A program made the position numbers and the translations under genes. Below, piece by piece: positions 16,160 through 25,386 of a DNA stretch of 64,000 nt (positions within the stretch are counted from its first letter, which is position 1; every line of letters begins with the position of its first letter). Location of the stretch: positions 1 to 64,000 of the forward strand of contig NZ_JWIG01000025.1 of assembly GCF_000814675.1 (NCBI RefSeq), in the 5' to 3' direction. Below the pieces are notes generated by a model. That model saw nothing but the letters and a program-made list of their open reading frames with translations. It did not search any database and was not told the DNA's origin. Source of the DNA: Pseudoalteromonas distincta. Lineage in GTDB: Bacteria; Pseudomonadota; Gammaproteobacteria; Enterobacterales; Alteromonadaceae.

Positions 16160-17350
16160 ATGTTCTCAGTATTAAAACCATTACCAACAGATCCTATTCT
16201 TGGCCTTATGGCGGCCTATAAACAAGATACAAACCCTAATAAAATTGATTTAGGTGTAGGTGTCTACAAAGATGAGCAAGGCAATACACCGGTTCTTAAA
16301 GCGGTTAAAAAAGCTGAAGCGTTTCGTCTTGAAAACGAAATGAGCAAATCTTACATTGGTTTAGCGGGTAATTTAGATTACTGCCAAAAAATGGAGCAGT
16401 TACTACTAGGCGAACATCAAGCATTGCTAGCAAATCGCGTGCGTACCGCGCAAGCGCCAGGTGGTACGGGTGCACTTCGCGTTGCAGCTGAATTTATTAA
16501 GCGTTGCAATGCAGATGCAACAGTATGGGTAACTAATCCAACATGGGCTAACCATATTAGCTTGTTTGAAGCTGCAGGCTTAACAGTAAAAGAATACCCG
16601 TATTACGATTACGAAAATAAAGACTTACTGTTTGATGAAATGATCAACACACTTAAACAAGTGCCTAAAGGTGATGTGGTTTTAGTGCATGCATGTTGTC
16701 ATAACCCAAGCGGTATGGACTTAAACGAAACACAGTGGAACACAGTTGCTGAACTTGCAAAAGAAGTTGGCTTTACACCACTTGTTGATATTGCATACCA
16801 AGGCTTTGGTGCTTCACTTGAAGAAGATGCACGTGGCTTACGTATTTTAGCTGATGCAGTAGAAGAGCTAATTATTTGTTCTTCATGTTCTAAAAACTTT
16901 GGCTTATACCGCGAGCGTATTGGTGCATGTTCACTAATTGCAAAAGATAGCGCAACAGCAGATATTTCAAACTCTGTAATGCTAAGCGTTGTACGTAGTA
17001 TTTACTCAATGCCGCCAGCGCATGGTGCTGATATTGTTAATACTATTTTAAGCAGTACAGAGCTTACACAATTATGGCACTCTGAGCTTGATGAAATGCG
17101 TAGCCGCATAAATGGCTTACGTAGTTTAATTAAGGAAAGCTTAGCAACTAAAGATATTGCGCAAGACTTCTCATTTATTGAACGCCAAAACGGTATGTTT
17201 TCTTTCTTAGGTATTAATAAAGAGCAAATTGCTCGCCTACAAAAAGAATATGGTATTTATATTGTTGGTTCTAGCCGTGTAAATGTTGCAGGTGTTAGCC
17301 AGTCAAATATTGAATACTTTTCAAATGCTGTAGCTGACGTTTGTAAATAA
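16160..17350 (+). CDS. tyrB: Aromatic/aspartate aminotransferase (class I, PLP)
   Basis: Pyridoxal-phosphate enzyme of the AspC/TyrB family, 396 residues, transferring amino groups to oxaloacetate, phenylpyruvate or 4-hydroxyphenylpyruvate. N-terminal LPTDPILGLMAAYKQDTNPNKIDLGVGVYKDE is diagnostic, followed by APGGTGALR, HACCHNPSG, DIAYQGFG and the Schiff-base lysine in SSCSKNFGLYRERIG (about residue 246). The family alone does not decide between aspartate and aromatic preference; I favour TyrB because the next gene is an aromatic amino acid permease and tyrA/pheA lie nearby. It is convergent with that permease, with a shared terminator between. Confidence 0.85.
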   Translation: MFSVLKPLPTDPILGLMAAYKQDTNPNKIDLGVGVYKDEQGNTPVLKAVKKAEAFRLENEMSKSYIGLAGNLDYCQKMEQLLLGEHQALLANRVRTAQAPGGTGALRVAAEFIKRCNADATVWVTNPTWANHISLFEAAGLTVKEYPYYDYENKDLLFDEMINTLKQVPKGDVVLVHACCHNPSGMDLNETQWNTVAELAKEVGFTPLVDIAYQGFGASLEEDARGLRILADAVEELIICSSCSKNFGLYRERIGACSLIAKDSATADISNSVMLSVVRSIYSMPPAHGADIVNTILSSTELTQLWHSELDEMRSRINGLRSLIKESLATKDIAQDFSFIERQNGMFSFLGINKEQIARLQKEYGIYIVGSSRVNVAGVSQSNIEYFSNAVADVCK

Positions 17351-17363
17351 ACGCAGTTAATAT

Positions 17364-17398
17364 AAAAAAACCGCACATCTAATGATGTGCGGTTTTTT
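17364..17398. terminator. Bidirectional terminator between aminotransferase and permease
   Basis: AAAAAACCGCACATC and GATGTGCGGTTTTTT form a 15-bp stem with a TAAT loop, with T-runs in both readings. The flanking genes converge on it. Confidence 0.93.
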
Positions 17399-17423
17399 AT
17401 TATCTAAATTAAAACAAAAAGCT

Positions 17424-18626
17424 TTAACCGATAGCAGGAATAAGCCCCGCCATTTGCATAAACTGCGCAGCAATAATCGTTATGCCACATATAGCTGCTA
17501 TACCAAGCCCAACATTCCCACTTTTAACTTGGTAGCCTGTTTTATTTGATGTCGTACGCTGTTTATAAACCATTGCTACAGGCAAAAATATTGCCAGTAC
17601 AACAAGTGCTATTGCTGCGTAACCTAAGGCCATAATAAAGCCTTGAGGATAAAACAATGCAAAGCCAAGTGGCGGAATAAACGTAATCAAGGCCGTTTTA
17701 ATTCGGTCCGTTTTATTGTCGCCTTTTTTAAATGTATCAGCAAAAAAATCAAATAACCCTAAACTCACCCCTAAAAATGATGTCGCAAGTGCTAAATCAG
17801 CAAATAACTTAACGGCCGTTGCCACACTTGGGTTATGCGCAATACTTGCCACGCTAGATACAAACCCATTAAGACCTTGGCTGTTGAGTAAATCAGCTTG
17901 GCTCATAATACCTTGGCTAAGTAGTTGCCAAAAAATATAAATAACTAAAGGTAGGGCGGCTCCAGCAATCATTACTTTGCGCAGTACTTTTATTTCAACA
18001 CCAACATATTTAACAATAGAGGGGATAGAGCCATGAAAGCCAAACGAAGTAAATATAACCGGTATAGCTGAAAGGATTAACCCTTGCTCTACAGGCATTT
18101 CTAATAAATGCTTACCTTGTACATAAGGGGTTAGCATGTAAAACAAACTAGCTAATACAATAATTTTTATTGTAAATAACACTCTATTTAGTTTATCTAC
18201 CTTGCTAGTGCCTAGCGTTACTACACTTGCAATAATAACAGCAAGAATCACAGAGCCAAACTGTGGGACTATATCTACATCAAAGCCTATATTTATACGC
18301 GCTTGAAGTTGTGCACCACCACCTGCAATATAAGCAGCGCATAAAGCGTAAAATAAAAAAACCATCGAAAAATTCGCGATGTATTGTCCGCGTTTTCCAA
18401 GCCATAATTTAGCCAACGTATTTAACGTTGCATCGCGTGGTGCATATTGATGTAGCTCTAGCATGAGTAGTGCGGTGTAGGTCATTAGTAACCAGCTAGC
18501 AATTATTAATGCAAGCGCAGTACTAAACCCAAGCCCGGCAGATGCTATTGGCAATGCCAACATACCTGCACCAATAGTTGTGCCTGCAACAATTAACATG
18601 CTTCCAGTTGTTTTATTTTTAAGCAC
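17424..18626 (-). CDS. Aromatic amino acid permease, HAAAP family (TyrP/Mtr-like)
   Basis: Proton-coupled inner-membrane transporter of 400 residues and about 11 helices, of the hydroxy/aromatic amino acid permease family that contains TyrP, Mtr and TnaB. The N-terminus GSMLIVAGTTIGAGMLALP is the family signature and HQYAPRDATLNTLA follows. Sequence alone does not separate tyrosine from tryptophan specificity. The start is a GTG with TAAGG seven bases before it. A TyrR-like box lies 92-109 bp upstream, and the gene is paired with an aromatic aminotransferase, which together favour tyrosine or general aromatic uptake. Confidence 0.88.
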   Translation of the reverse strand: MLKNKTTGSMLIVAGTTIGAGMLALPIASAGLGFSTALALIIASWLLMTYTALLMLELHQYAPRDATLNTLAKLWLGKRGQYIANFSMVFLFYALCAAYIAGGGAQLQARINIGFDVDIVPQFGSVILAVIIASVVTLGTSKVDKLNRVLFTIKIIVLASLFYMLTPYVQGKHLLEMPVEQGLILSAIPVIFTSFGFHGSIPSIVKYVGVEIKVLRKVMIAGAALPLVIYIFWQLLSQGIMSQADLLNSQGLNGFVSSVASIAHNPSVATAVKLFADLALATSFLGVSLGLFDFFADTFKKGDNKTDRIKTALITFIPPLGFALFYPQGFIMALGYAAIALVVLAIFLPVAMVYKQRTTSNKTGYQVKSGNVGLGIAAICGITIIAAQFMQMAGLIPAIG

Positions 18627-18717
18627 TTAATTACCTTAATTATTATTAATATACATGCACGATATAACTAGTTACTCAAATCTCAAATAGTTTTGTAATA
18701 AAAGAGCGGTATTAAAA

Positions 18718-18735
18718 TGTAACTTACAATTTACA
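18718..18735. promoter_or_regulatory. TyrR-box-like operator upstream of the aromatic permease
   Basis: TGTAAC-TTACAA-TTTACA matches TGTAAA-N6-TTTACA at 11 of 12 defined positions, with the invariant G and C in place. It lies in the divergent region between the permease (start 18626) and an EamA transporter (start 18843), so it could act on either. E. coli tyrP and mtr are known TyrR targets, which makes the permease the likelier one. Confidence 0.6.
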
Positions 18736-18842
18736 ACTGTATTTATTAAGGACTTGTATGCATTTAAAAGTATTAAAATAGGGTGGTGAGGGTATAATTT
18801 TATGTACGTTGGATTGCGTTATAAAACGCTAAGGATTGGCAT

Positions 18843-19703
18843 GTGCCGGTAAAAGTATCGTATTTTTTTATGGTTCTCATTTGGTCTACTACACCTCTGG
18901 GGATTGTGTGGAGCAGTGAAACACTATCGCCAACGCTTGCTGTATTAATGCGTATGCTGGTGGGGTTGTTTTTAGGTGGTTTAATTGTTGCCATAACAAA
19001 CATTAGAGTACCTTGGAGCAAAAATGCGTGCTTACTTTATTTTTATTCAAGTATAGGTATTTTTGGCGGTATGTTGTTGAGCTATATGGCAGCTAAAACA
19101 GTCCCTTCGGGTATTATTTCGCTTATGTTTGGCCTTGCACCTATTTTGTCGGGTTTGCTTGCTCAGCAGTTATTAAATGAACCTAAATTTAGCCCGATTA
19201 AATTAGTGGCGTTAGCGTGCGCCTTAATCGGCTTATATTTTGTTAGTTATAACCAAGTACAAAACTCGCAAACTCAAGGGCTTGGGTTACTTTATGTGTT
19301 TATGGCTGTTTGCTTTTTTAGTTTAAGTGGTGTGATGATTAAGCGCGTACAAATTGCGATTCACCCTATGGCAACAACATTTGGTGCCTTAGTTTTTGTA
19401 ACCCCACTCTTTTTTATTGCTTGGTGGTTATTAGATGGTCAGTTGCATATACAGAACTGGAGTGCAAAATCATTGTGGGCAATTGGTTATTTAGGTGTGT
19501 TTGGATCTTTAGTTGGGGCTTTGGCGTATTTTCATGTACTGCAAAATCTAAATGCGAGTACGGTATCACTTACTACGCTCATAACTCCTAGCTTTGCGTT
19601 AGGCTTAGGAGCTTGGCTAAACAATGAGCCATTAAGCCAAGAGCTAATCATTGGTGCGGTTATTATTTTAATTAGTCTGGGCCTGTTTATCTTTCAGGAT
19701 TAA
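18843..19703 (+). CDS. EamA/DMT-superfamily transporter
   Basis: Inner-membrane permease of 286 residues with ten predicted helices in two EamA repeats (about 5-135 and 150-285), the layout of drug/metabolite exporters such as YdcZ/RhtA relatives. N-terminal MVLIWSTTPLGIVW and the second-repeat LGVFGSLVGALAYFHVLQNL...ASTVSLTTLITPSFALGLG are typical. Start is a GTG with AAGG eight bases before. It is divergent from the aromatic permease with a TyrR-like box between. The substrate is not known; export of amino acids is one possibility within the family. Confidence 0.85.
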   Translation: MPVKVSYFFMVLIWSTTPLGIVWSSETLSPTLAVLMRMLVGLFLGGLIVAITNIRVPWSKNACLLYFYSSIGIFGGMLLSYMAAKTVPSGIISLMFGLAPILSGLLAQQLLNEPKFSPIKLVALACALIGLYFVSYNQVQNSQTQGLGLLYVFMAVCFFSLSGVMIKRVQIAIHPMATTFGALVFVTPLFFIAWWLLDGQLHIQNWSAKSLWAIGYLGVFGSLVGALAYFHVLQNLNASTVSLTTLITPSFALGLGAWLNNEPLSQELIIGAVIILISLGLFIFQD

Positions 19704-20005
19704 GGTTTGTTCAACCTAGGGGCGATTTAATCGCGGCGCGAGGTTTGTAACCTAGTGGGCTAAGTAAAAACCGAGCAACAAAGAGTAAATTTCCCCTAGG
19801 CAGAACCCTTCGGGCAGCGCATGTTTGGCATTAATGCTACGTTATCGCCTATTTATGGGGAATAACCACACTACATAGGCTCTGCCTTGCCTAAATACCA
19901 AACGTACTGCTGCAAATTTAATCTCGAAAGACAAACAGGCCCTAAGTTTTTTTCAATTTGGTGATAAGTTTTTAAAGCTAAAGAAAGTAAACACAATTAG
20001 TTTTA
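19704..20005. other. Structured intergenic region with imperfect repeats, no gene
   Basis: About 300 bp without a plausible reading frame. It holds a pair of near-direct repeats (GGTTTGTTCAACCTAGGGGC at 19706 and GGTTTGTAACCTAGTGGGC at 19742), a GCGATTTAATCGC palindrome, and AGGCAGA / TCTGCCT complementary blocks about 85 bp apart. It also has GCAGCGCATGTTTGGCATT and a matching inverse around 19898-19915 (TACCAAACGTACTGCTGC). The density of inverted elements suggests a dispersed intergenic repeat family rather than plain spacer; no second copy lies in this window, so that is unproven. Confidence 0.45.
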
Positions 20006-20884
20006 CTACATTTTCTCTATTTGAATAATTAAACGACGGTTTTTGTCTCGGCCTAAAATGTTATCGTTATTATCAACAAAGCGTTTTTCGCCTAAGCCGG
20101 TGGTTTGCACTTTTGCTTCATCGACACCCAAGCTCACCATATAATCTTTTATAGTTTTGGCGCGCTTGCGCGATAAATCTAAGTTATTCCAGCGGCCGCC
20201 ATAGCTATCAGTGTATGAGTCAATACTAATGGACTCTATGCTTGCATCATTTTTTAAATACTCAGCAATTTTATCAAGGCGTTGTTGCGACGATTTAGTT
20301 AATTTACTGCTGTTAGATTGATAGTTCATTACAGTAAACGAAATATCTTCAAAGCTGTAAGGGAGTAGCTCATCACGGCATTGTAAAAAAGCCCAGTAAG
20401 CTTGTTTAAAGTTTACACTCGATATACCAACGGCAATTTTATCGGCACTGTTTTGCCAGTCTTGATAATAAAAAGTAGGGTAGTAGCCTTTTTCAAGCTC
20501 GCTAAGCATCTCCCATGCGGTTTTATTACCCAGCTCACCATCAAACTTTTTAAGTAATTTCATATTTGCAATATCACGGGCCGGTAAGCCTGCTCGCCAA
20601 GACGGTGGCACGGCTTTTAAACCAGCAATTGCGTAATTATCTGGGCGTACAACCATATCTAAATTAAACGTTAAGTTTTTATTTTTACTTGCTGAAGCTT
20701 TAAAAATAGCTTCCCCATAATAAGGAACTTCATGATTTAATTGGCATTGTAAGCGCGTTGTTTTAACGACTTCCCAGTTGGAGTTGTCTTGGGTTGCTGA
20801 GTATTGGCGCATAGCAGCTTGCGAGTGAGTACTGTAAAGCACTGCACTTATACTAAGGCTAATAAATAACAACTTATACTTCAT
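20006..20884 (-). CDS. motY: Sodium-driven flagellar motor protein MotY
   Basis: Periplasmic component of the T-ring of Na+-driven polar flagellar motors; it helps assemble PomA/PomB stators. The 292 residues match Vibrio MotY in length and layout: signal peptide (1-23, cleaved near SQAAM), an N-terminal stator-binding domain with WRAGLPARDIANMKLLKKFDGE and KGYYPTFYYQDWQ, and a C-terminal OmpA-like peptidoglycan-binding domain. That domain has the TDSYGGRWNNLDLSRKRAKTI and GRDKNRRLIIQ motifs. It is divergent from rnt, an arrangement known for motY in Vibrio and relatives. This implies a polar, Na+-powered flagellum encoded elsewhere. Confidence 0.93.
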   Translation of the reverse strand: MKYKLLFISLSISAVLYSTHSQAAMRQYSATQDNSNWEVVKTTRLQCQLNHEVPYYGEAIFKASASKNKNLTFNLDMVVRPDNYAIAGLKAVPPSWRAGLPARDIANMKLLKKFDGELGNKTAWEMLSELEKGYYPTFYYQDWQNSADKIAVGISSVNFKQAYWAFLQCRDELLPYSFEDISFTVMNYQSNSSKLTKSSQQRLDKIAEYLKNDASIESISIDSYTDSYGGRWNNLDLSRKRAKTIKDYMVSLGVDEAKVQTTGLGEKRFVDNNDNILGRDKNRRLIIQIEKM

Positions 20885-21086
20885 GGTGCTCTCCAGCTAT
20901 CCGGGAATGCCAATAATTTGGCAAATTAACGACTGCAATGATTAGTTTGTTCTCTACGTAACTAACTTATAAGTTAAAGCAAGTTATGTGCCTACAATTT
21001 TAAAGCAATAAATACTTAAATCCCCTAGCCTAGGGGGCATCAATTTTGACATAATAGTCAGCTTACACGTATAAACAAAGAAGACT

Positions 21087-21791
21087 ATGGCAAATACTGA
21101 GCAAACACCTTTCGCAAAACGCTTTCGTGGATTTTTTCCTGTTGTTATTGATGTTGAAACTGCAGGTTTTAACAAAGAAACAGATGCCTTGTTAGAAATA
21201 GCAGCTTCTGTTTTAAAAATGGATGACGAAGGACTGCTCAGCATAGATCATACTGTTCATTTTCATGTTCAGCCATTCGAAGGCGCTAATATTGAACAAG
21301 CAGCCATCGACTTTAACGGTATAGACCCGTTTTCACCATTACGTGGCGCAGTACCTGAAGACGAAGTAATTAAAGAAATATGTAAAGTAGTACGCAAAGC
21401 GCAAAAGGCCGCAGGGTGCCAACGCTCAGTTATTGTGGCGCATAATGCCGCATTCGATCATGGCTTTTTAAATGCAGCAATAGAGCGTAATAACATTAAG
21501 CGTACGCCATTTCATCCGTTCGTAAGCTTTGATACAACATCTTTAGCGGGTTTAGCGTTAGGGCAGACTGTATTAGCAAAAGCATGTAGAGCGGCAGGTA
21601 TCGAGTTTGATAACAGCCAAGCACACTCAGCGCTTTACGACACAGAACGTACAGCTGAGCTTTATTGCTTAATAGTAAATCGCTGGCAGCAATTAGGTGG
21701 TTGGCCATTAGCGCCAACTGATGATTGCGACGCAAATGGCGAAGTTGAAACTGAGACACAAAATAACGAAGAAACTAAAACGTCTGAGTAA
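21087..21791 (+). CDS. rnt: Ribonuclease T
   Basis: DEDD-family 3'-5' exoribonuclease that trims tRNA 3' ends (end turnover) and matures 5S and 23S rRNA. It has 234 residues. The catalytic acidic residues are in [11 protein letters not shown] (Exo I), [12 protein letters not shown] (Exo II) and [14 protein letters not shown] (Exo III). The C-terminal tail (about 215-234) is acidic and Asn/Glu-rich. Its 3' end overlaps the 3' end of the convergent fapA gene by 17 bp, so neither gene has a separate terminator here. Confidence 0.96.
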   Translation: MANTEQTPFAKRFRGFFPVVIDVETAGFNKETDALLEIAASVLKMDDEGLLSIDHTVHFHVQPFEGANIEQAAIDFNGIDPFSPLRGAVPEDEVIKEICKVVRKAQKAAGCQRSVIVAHNAAFDHGFLNAAIERNNIKRTPFHPFVSFDTTSLAGLALGQTVLAKACRAAGIEFDNSQAHSALYDTERTAELYCLIVNRWQQLGGWPLAPTDDCDANGEVETETQNNEETKTSE

Positions 21792-23400
21792 TTTTACCCT
21801 CAGTTAGCTTAACTAGGTGGGGCGGGTAAATACGCGAAAATTGTTTAGAATCTTTCGCTATTTTAAGCTCCACACCAGGGTGCATTAATTCATTTACTTT
21901 TAAACGACTACTGGCAAGTAATTGCACTATTTTTTGCTTAATAAGTAGTTTTTGACGATGAATATGTGCAGAGCGTATTTTTATATGCTTTTCATTTTCA
22001 GTTATCTTATTCATGAATTGCTGGCGCTGAGCAGCCCCCGCAATTTTACTCGCTTTTTCACGAGCCTGTTGTAAAGCGGTTACTTTAGTCGCAAGTACTT
22101 TTTCAAAATCGGTTATTTGTGTTTGCTTTTGGCGAAGCTCAAACCAGAGTTGCGCTAAAAATACGCGCGTTTTAGTACCAGCTGGCGCGCCCAGCTCACC
22201 TGTTTCAATGCGCATAGCATCTAAAATATTACCGCCAATAATTTTACCTCGCGGATCATTTGCTTTGCCTACACGTATTAATCGCCTAGCGCTTAAATCA
22301 CAATGTAGAGCTTGGCGTTCAATAAATAAATCTTGTTCTGATTTAATATTGCAGTACTGAGCATAACCAATAGAAATAGTTCGTTGAGCGGTTATAGAGC
22401 ATGTAAATGCTTCCTCGCCTTCACGTTTTCTACCAATTGCGCCAAGCATAATGGTTACCGCACTTTTACTTTCAACAGCTCCTGATTCTACAAAACCCAG
22501 TACCGTAATATCACCATTGGCTTTTACACGCATGCCGTCTTTAATATCGCCAGTAATAATTACGCTACCATCAAAATCAACGTGGCCTGTACTTACATCT
22601 ACGTTATCAAAGCACAAAACGTCATCTACACGCATACCACGGGGTAGGGCAACGGGCACACCTTTGCAGTCGGCAATAAGCATATTAGGGTTATTAGGAT
22701 CTACTTTTGTACCTTCGAAAGGCTGGAGTTGGTGATCTGTACCTGGTTTTGCACTAATTGAATCGCCAAATACCGTATAACCATCTTCTCCAGGGGTAGC
22801 GGCAATACGCTGCATTAAGGGAGTACCAGGTTTTACGGTGATAATAGCGCCAAGGTTTTTCATATCAACCTTACCGCCTTCTTTAGCTTGTGGGCTAAGC
22901 ACACGGTCTTGGGCTGTTGAGCATAAACGCACAAATTTAGCATCGCTGCCTTTTTTAGGATTACGCCCATGTGCAATTATGGCGCTATAAGAGCTTCCTG
23001 CTGGTTTTTCAAACTGCTGGCCTAAAAAGGTATCAAGCGCGCGTGGGCTTATTCCTTTTTTAACACCTGCATTAGCAAGCGCTTTTTGCGCACCTTCCAT
23101 AGACAAAAGCGCACCACCTTTAGCGGTAGTTAATGTTGCTTCTGCGACCATGTTTTTTTCATCAATATTAATGACAAGCGACGCATCTACCGCTTTAGCA
23201 ACGACAAGTGATACTTCCTGATAGTTTTTAGTTGGCGCAAAAAGCTTTCCAATATTGGCAATGACAGCTTCGTACTCACTAAACTCAGATTGTTCGAGCA
23301 TTTGCGTTAACTGAGTACTTGTAACAGGAAAGCCACTATCAATAGGGTGACTAACTAAAGAGACAAACCCTGTATTTTGATCAAATGAAAAAACCGACAT
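21775..23400 (-). CDS. FapA/DUF342 family polymer-forming protein
   Basis: Cytoplasmic protein of 541 residues of the DUF342 / Flagellar Assembly Protein A family. An N-terminal region to about 230 precedes the DUF342 beta-solenoid core (about 230-410) with repeated hydrophobic turns ([40 protein letters not shown]). A Lys/Gln-rich coiled coil follows (about 415-500). The family name comes from a link to flagellar placement in Vibrio; here the gene lies close to motY, which agrees with a flagellar or polar role, but the function is inferred. Its last 17 bp overlap rnt in convergent orientation. Confidence 0.85.
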   Translation of the reverse strand: MSVFSFDQNTGFVSLVSHPIDSGFPVTSTQLTQMLEQSEFSEYEAVIANIGKLFAPTKNYQEVSLVVAKAVDASLVINIDEKNMVAEATLTTAKGGALLSMEGAQKALANAGVKKGISPRALDTFLGQQFEKPAGSSYSAIIAHGRNPKKGSDAKFVRLCSTAQDRVLSPQAKEGGKVDMKNLGAIITVKPGTPLMQRIAATPGEDGYTVFGDSISAKPGTDHQLQPFEGTKVDPNNPNMLIADCKGVPVALPRGMRVDDVLCFDNVDVSTGHVDFDGSVIITGDIKDGMRVKANGDITVLGFVESGAVESKSAVTIMLGAIGRKREGEEAFTCSITAQRTISIGYAQYCNIKSEQDLFIERQALHCDLSARRLIRVGKANDPRGKIIGGNILDAMRIETGELGAPAGTKTRVFLAQLWFELRQKQTQITDFEKVLATKVTALQQAREKASKIAGAAQRQQFMNKITENEKHIKIRSAHIHRQKLLIKQKIVQLLASSRLKVNELMHPGVELKIAKDSKQFSRIYPPHLVKLTEGKITQTF

Positions 23401-23601
23401 TTATTAATTCCCTACTCTATGCCTGTTATTATTTTTGTTTTTTACAACTAAAGGTTTAGAAATGACAAAAACCTTAACTCCTTATTTGAACACAGGTTAA
23501 ACACATTGTTAAGCAAATGTTTATATGGGCTTGCATAAACTAAATTTTGGTTACTTAATGCTCGGTTAGTGCACGCAATTAAAATAAAGCGTTACTAGGC
23601 C

Positions 23602-23631
23602 TTGAGTATCAGTACTTTACTCAGTTATACT
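23602..23631 (+). promoter_or_regulatory. Promoter of ssrA
   Basis: TTGAGT (23602-23607) and TATACT (23626-23631) are 18 bp apart and lie about 33 bp before the mature tmRNA end. A start a few bases later would give a short 5' extension for RNase P to remove. Confidence 0.6.
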
Positions 23632-23663
23632 GTTTGTACGCTCTGAATTGAGTTACTAATTCA

Positions 23664-24020
23664 GGGGCTGATTAGGATTCGACGGAATTCAAGAAGCCCA
23701 AGGTGCATGTCGAGGTGCGGTTTGCCTCGTTAAACAGCCGCAACCTAAAGTAATCGCAAACGACGATAACTACTCTCTAGCAGCTTAGGCTGGCTAGCGC
23801 TCCTTCCATGTATTCTTGTGGACTGGATTTTGGAGTGTCACCCTAACACCTGATCGCGACGGAAACCCTGGCCGGGGTTGAAGCGTTAAAACTAAGCGGC
23901 CTCGCCTTTATTTACCGTGTTTGTCCGGGACTTAAAGGTTAATTAAATGACAATACTAAACATGTAGTACCGACGGTCGAGGCTTTTCGGACGGGGGTTC
24001 AAATCCCCCCAGCTCCACCA
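23664..24020 (+). ncRNA. ssrA: Transfer-messenger RNA (tmRNA)
   Basis: tmRNA rescues ribosomes stalled on broken mRNA with SmpB and tags the product for proteolysis. The 357-nt gene starts GGGGCTGATTAGGATTCGAC and ends with an acceptor/T-arm half (GGTTCAAATCCCCCC AGCTCCACCA), with CCA encoded. The tag reading frame begins at the GCA resume codon at 23756 and stops at TAG 23786-23788; the encoded tag is ANDDNYSLAA, against ANDENYALAA in E. coli. The alanine-rich end needed for ClpXP is kept. smpB is not in the window. Confidence 0.98.
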
Positions 24021-24057
24021 ATAAAGGTTTTTGAACTCGTTATTCGAAAACCATAAG

Positions 24058-24097
24058 AAACCCGCAAATTTGTTAATCCAAATTTGCGGGTTTTTTT
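24058..24097 (+). terminator. Rho-independent terminator after ssrA
   Basis: AAACCCGCAAATTTG and CAAATTTGCGGGTTT form a 15-bp stem with a TTAATC loop and a run of seven T. It begins 38 bases after the CCA end. Confidence 0.93.
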
Positions 24098-24118
24098 ATG
24101 GAATTTATAAAATAAAGT

Positions 24119-25225
24119 TTAAGAATGTCTTATTGCGCGTAGCTTCATTTTTATTGCAATCACAAGCAGGCTAAATAACGACAGCATACTTATTAACAAC
24201 GTTAGGTTAAGTATAGGGTTACTTGGCTCGTAGGTAGTGACAGGGGAGTTGTTTGTAGTTTGCGAGTTTTGATGTTGCCTAATATAGCTTTGGCTGATCC
24301 AATCTACCGCGTTTATCCATTGTACTTTGGCGGGATCAGTATTGTTTAGCATCCCTATTGCATGCTTATCGTTATCTAAGCCTTTTGAAAGTTGTACCAG
24401 TTGCTGCCAAAATTCATTTTTAGGGCCTAGGTCGTCTATTTCTTGTAGGTGCTGTTGTAATTTATCGCCCCCCATTGTTTTTATATCAGCTTGTCCTGTA
24501 CTTTGCGCGTAGCTATTTATTAGCGATGAAAAGCGACTAAAGTACTCATTACTTTTTTGTAGGGTAGGGTTAGCTGTTCGCTCGTTTGTTACTTTTTGTG
24601 TTGGTTGATTTAGGCTATTTTGATCAATCAAATATTGTTTATAGCTTTGGTAACTTAAGCTGTTTGTAGTTGTGTTATTTGTAGTTCCAATATTTAGAGT
24701 GCCAAAGTTGTTTTTAAGTGCATTAACACTGATCCCTACGCCTATTATGGTAATAATACAAAGTGCGCAATAGCAAAAGTACAATGCGCTTTTTAAAGTG
24801 TTACGCAGTAATTTATATTTATTATAACTTTGCTTAATAGCTGCAGCTGTATTTGAGGCTTCGCTTGTATCTAGGCGTTCGGTTTGTATTGAAATACTTT
24901 TGCCGTCAGTACTTTCACTAATGTGTTTATCTGTATTTTTACTGTGCTCAGTGAGTGCTATTTGATTATTTTTAGATTGAGAGATTACAGTAGAGAGTTG
25001 CGGTTCTACTTTAGTAATTAATCCTAGCTTTTTTAGTGAGGATTCTGTTTTAACAGCATCAATACTCGATAAGTCTTTTTTTAAAGCGTAAGCTTTTCCA
25101 TCAAATAACTGAACAACAATATTATGAGGAATATTAAGAAGTTGGCTGAGTTGTTCTTGGGCAGAGGTAAGGTCAGTATTTTGATATAACTGACCATTAA
25201 AAACAATTTTAAATGTAGCGCTCAC
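24119..25225 (-). CDS. Membrane protein of unknown function with N-terminal conserved domain
   Basis: I do not recognise a named family for the whole protein. The first ~70 residues (FKIVFNGQLYQNTDLTSAQEQLSQLL...LFDGKAYALKKDL...LKKLGL) belong to a small alpha/beta domain seen at the N-terminus of many gammaproteobacterial membrane proteins of unknown role. After a Ser/Thr/Asn-rich linker there are two hydrophobic helices (about 150-172 and near the C-terminus, LLISMLSLFSLLVIAIKM), with a polar 150-residue loop between. An ATG at 25252 opens the frame, but the GTG at 25225 has AAGG seven bases upstream and the domain begins right after it, so I choose 25225. It stands alone between tmRNA and the YHYH pair. 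Confidence 0.65.
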   Translation of the reverse strand: MSATFKIVFNGQLYQNTDLTSAQEQLSQLLNIPHNIVVQLFDGKAYALKKDLSSIDAVKTESSLKKLGLITKVEPQLSTVISQSKNNQIALTEHSKNTDKHISESTDGKSISIQTERLDTSEASNTAAAIKQSYNKYKLLRNTLKSALYFCYCALCIITIIGVGISVNALKNNFGTLNIGTTNNTTTNSLSYQSYKQYLIDQNSLNQPTQKVTNERTANPTLQKSNEYFSRFSSLINSYAQSTGQADIKTMGGDKLQQHLQEIDDLGPKNEFWQQLVQLSKGLDNDKHAIGMLNNTDPAKVQWINAVDWISQSYIRQHQNSQTTNNSPVTTYEPSNPILNLTLLISMLSLFSLLVIAIKMKLRAIRHS

Positions 25226-25332
25226 GTTAGTACCTTGCTTGTGTAATTCCATTTTTGGAATTTTATTTTTATTATTTGATACACAAAGCTAATTTAACAG
25301 ATAAAGGGTATGCTTTCTAATGATTTGTGATT

Positions 25333-25364
25333 AAAAAAGTCTTAACAAACAGCGTTAAGACTTT
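25333..25364 (-). terminator. Rho-independent terminator of the YHYH gene pair
   Basis: Read on the minus strand, AAAGTCTTAAC / GTTAAGACTTT (11-bp stem, 7-nt loop) is followed by TTTTTAAT. It lies 22 bases after the stop of the small cysteine-rich gene. Confidence 0.85.
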
Positions 25365-25386
25365 GGCGTGTAGCTGTTACTTTACT

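Noticed and set aside
23664..24020. tmRNA 3' end as a phage or island attachment site
   Set aside because: No integrase gene follows and no second copy of the 3' end is seen; a normal terminator comes next.
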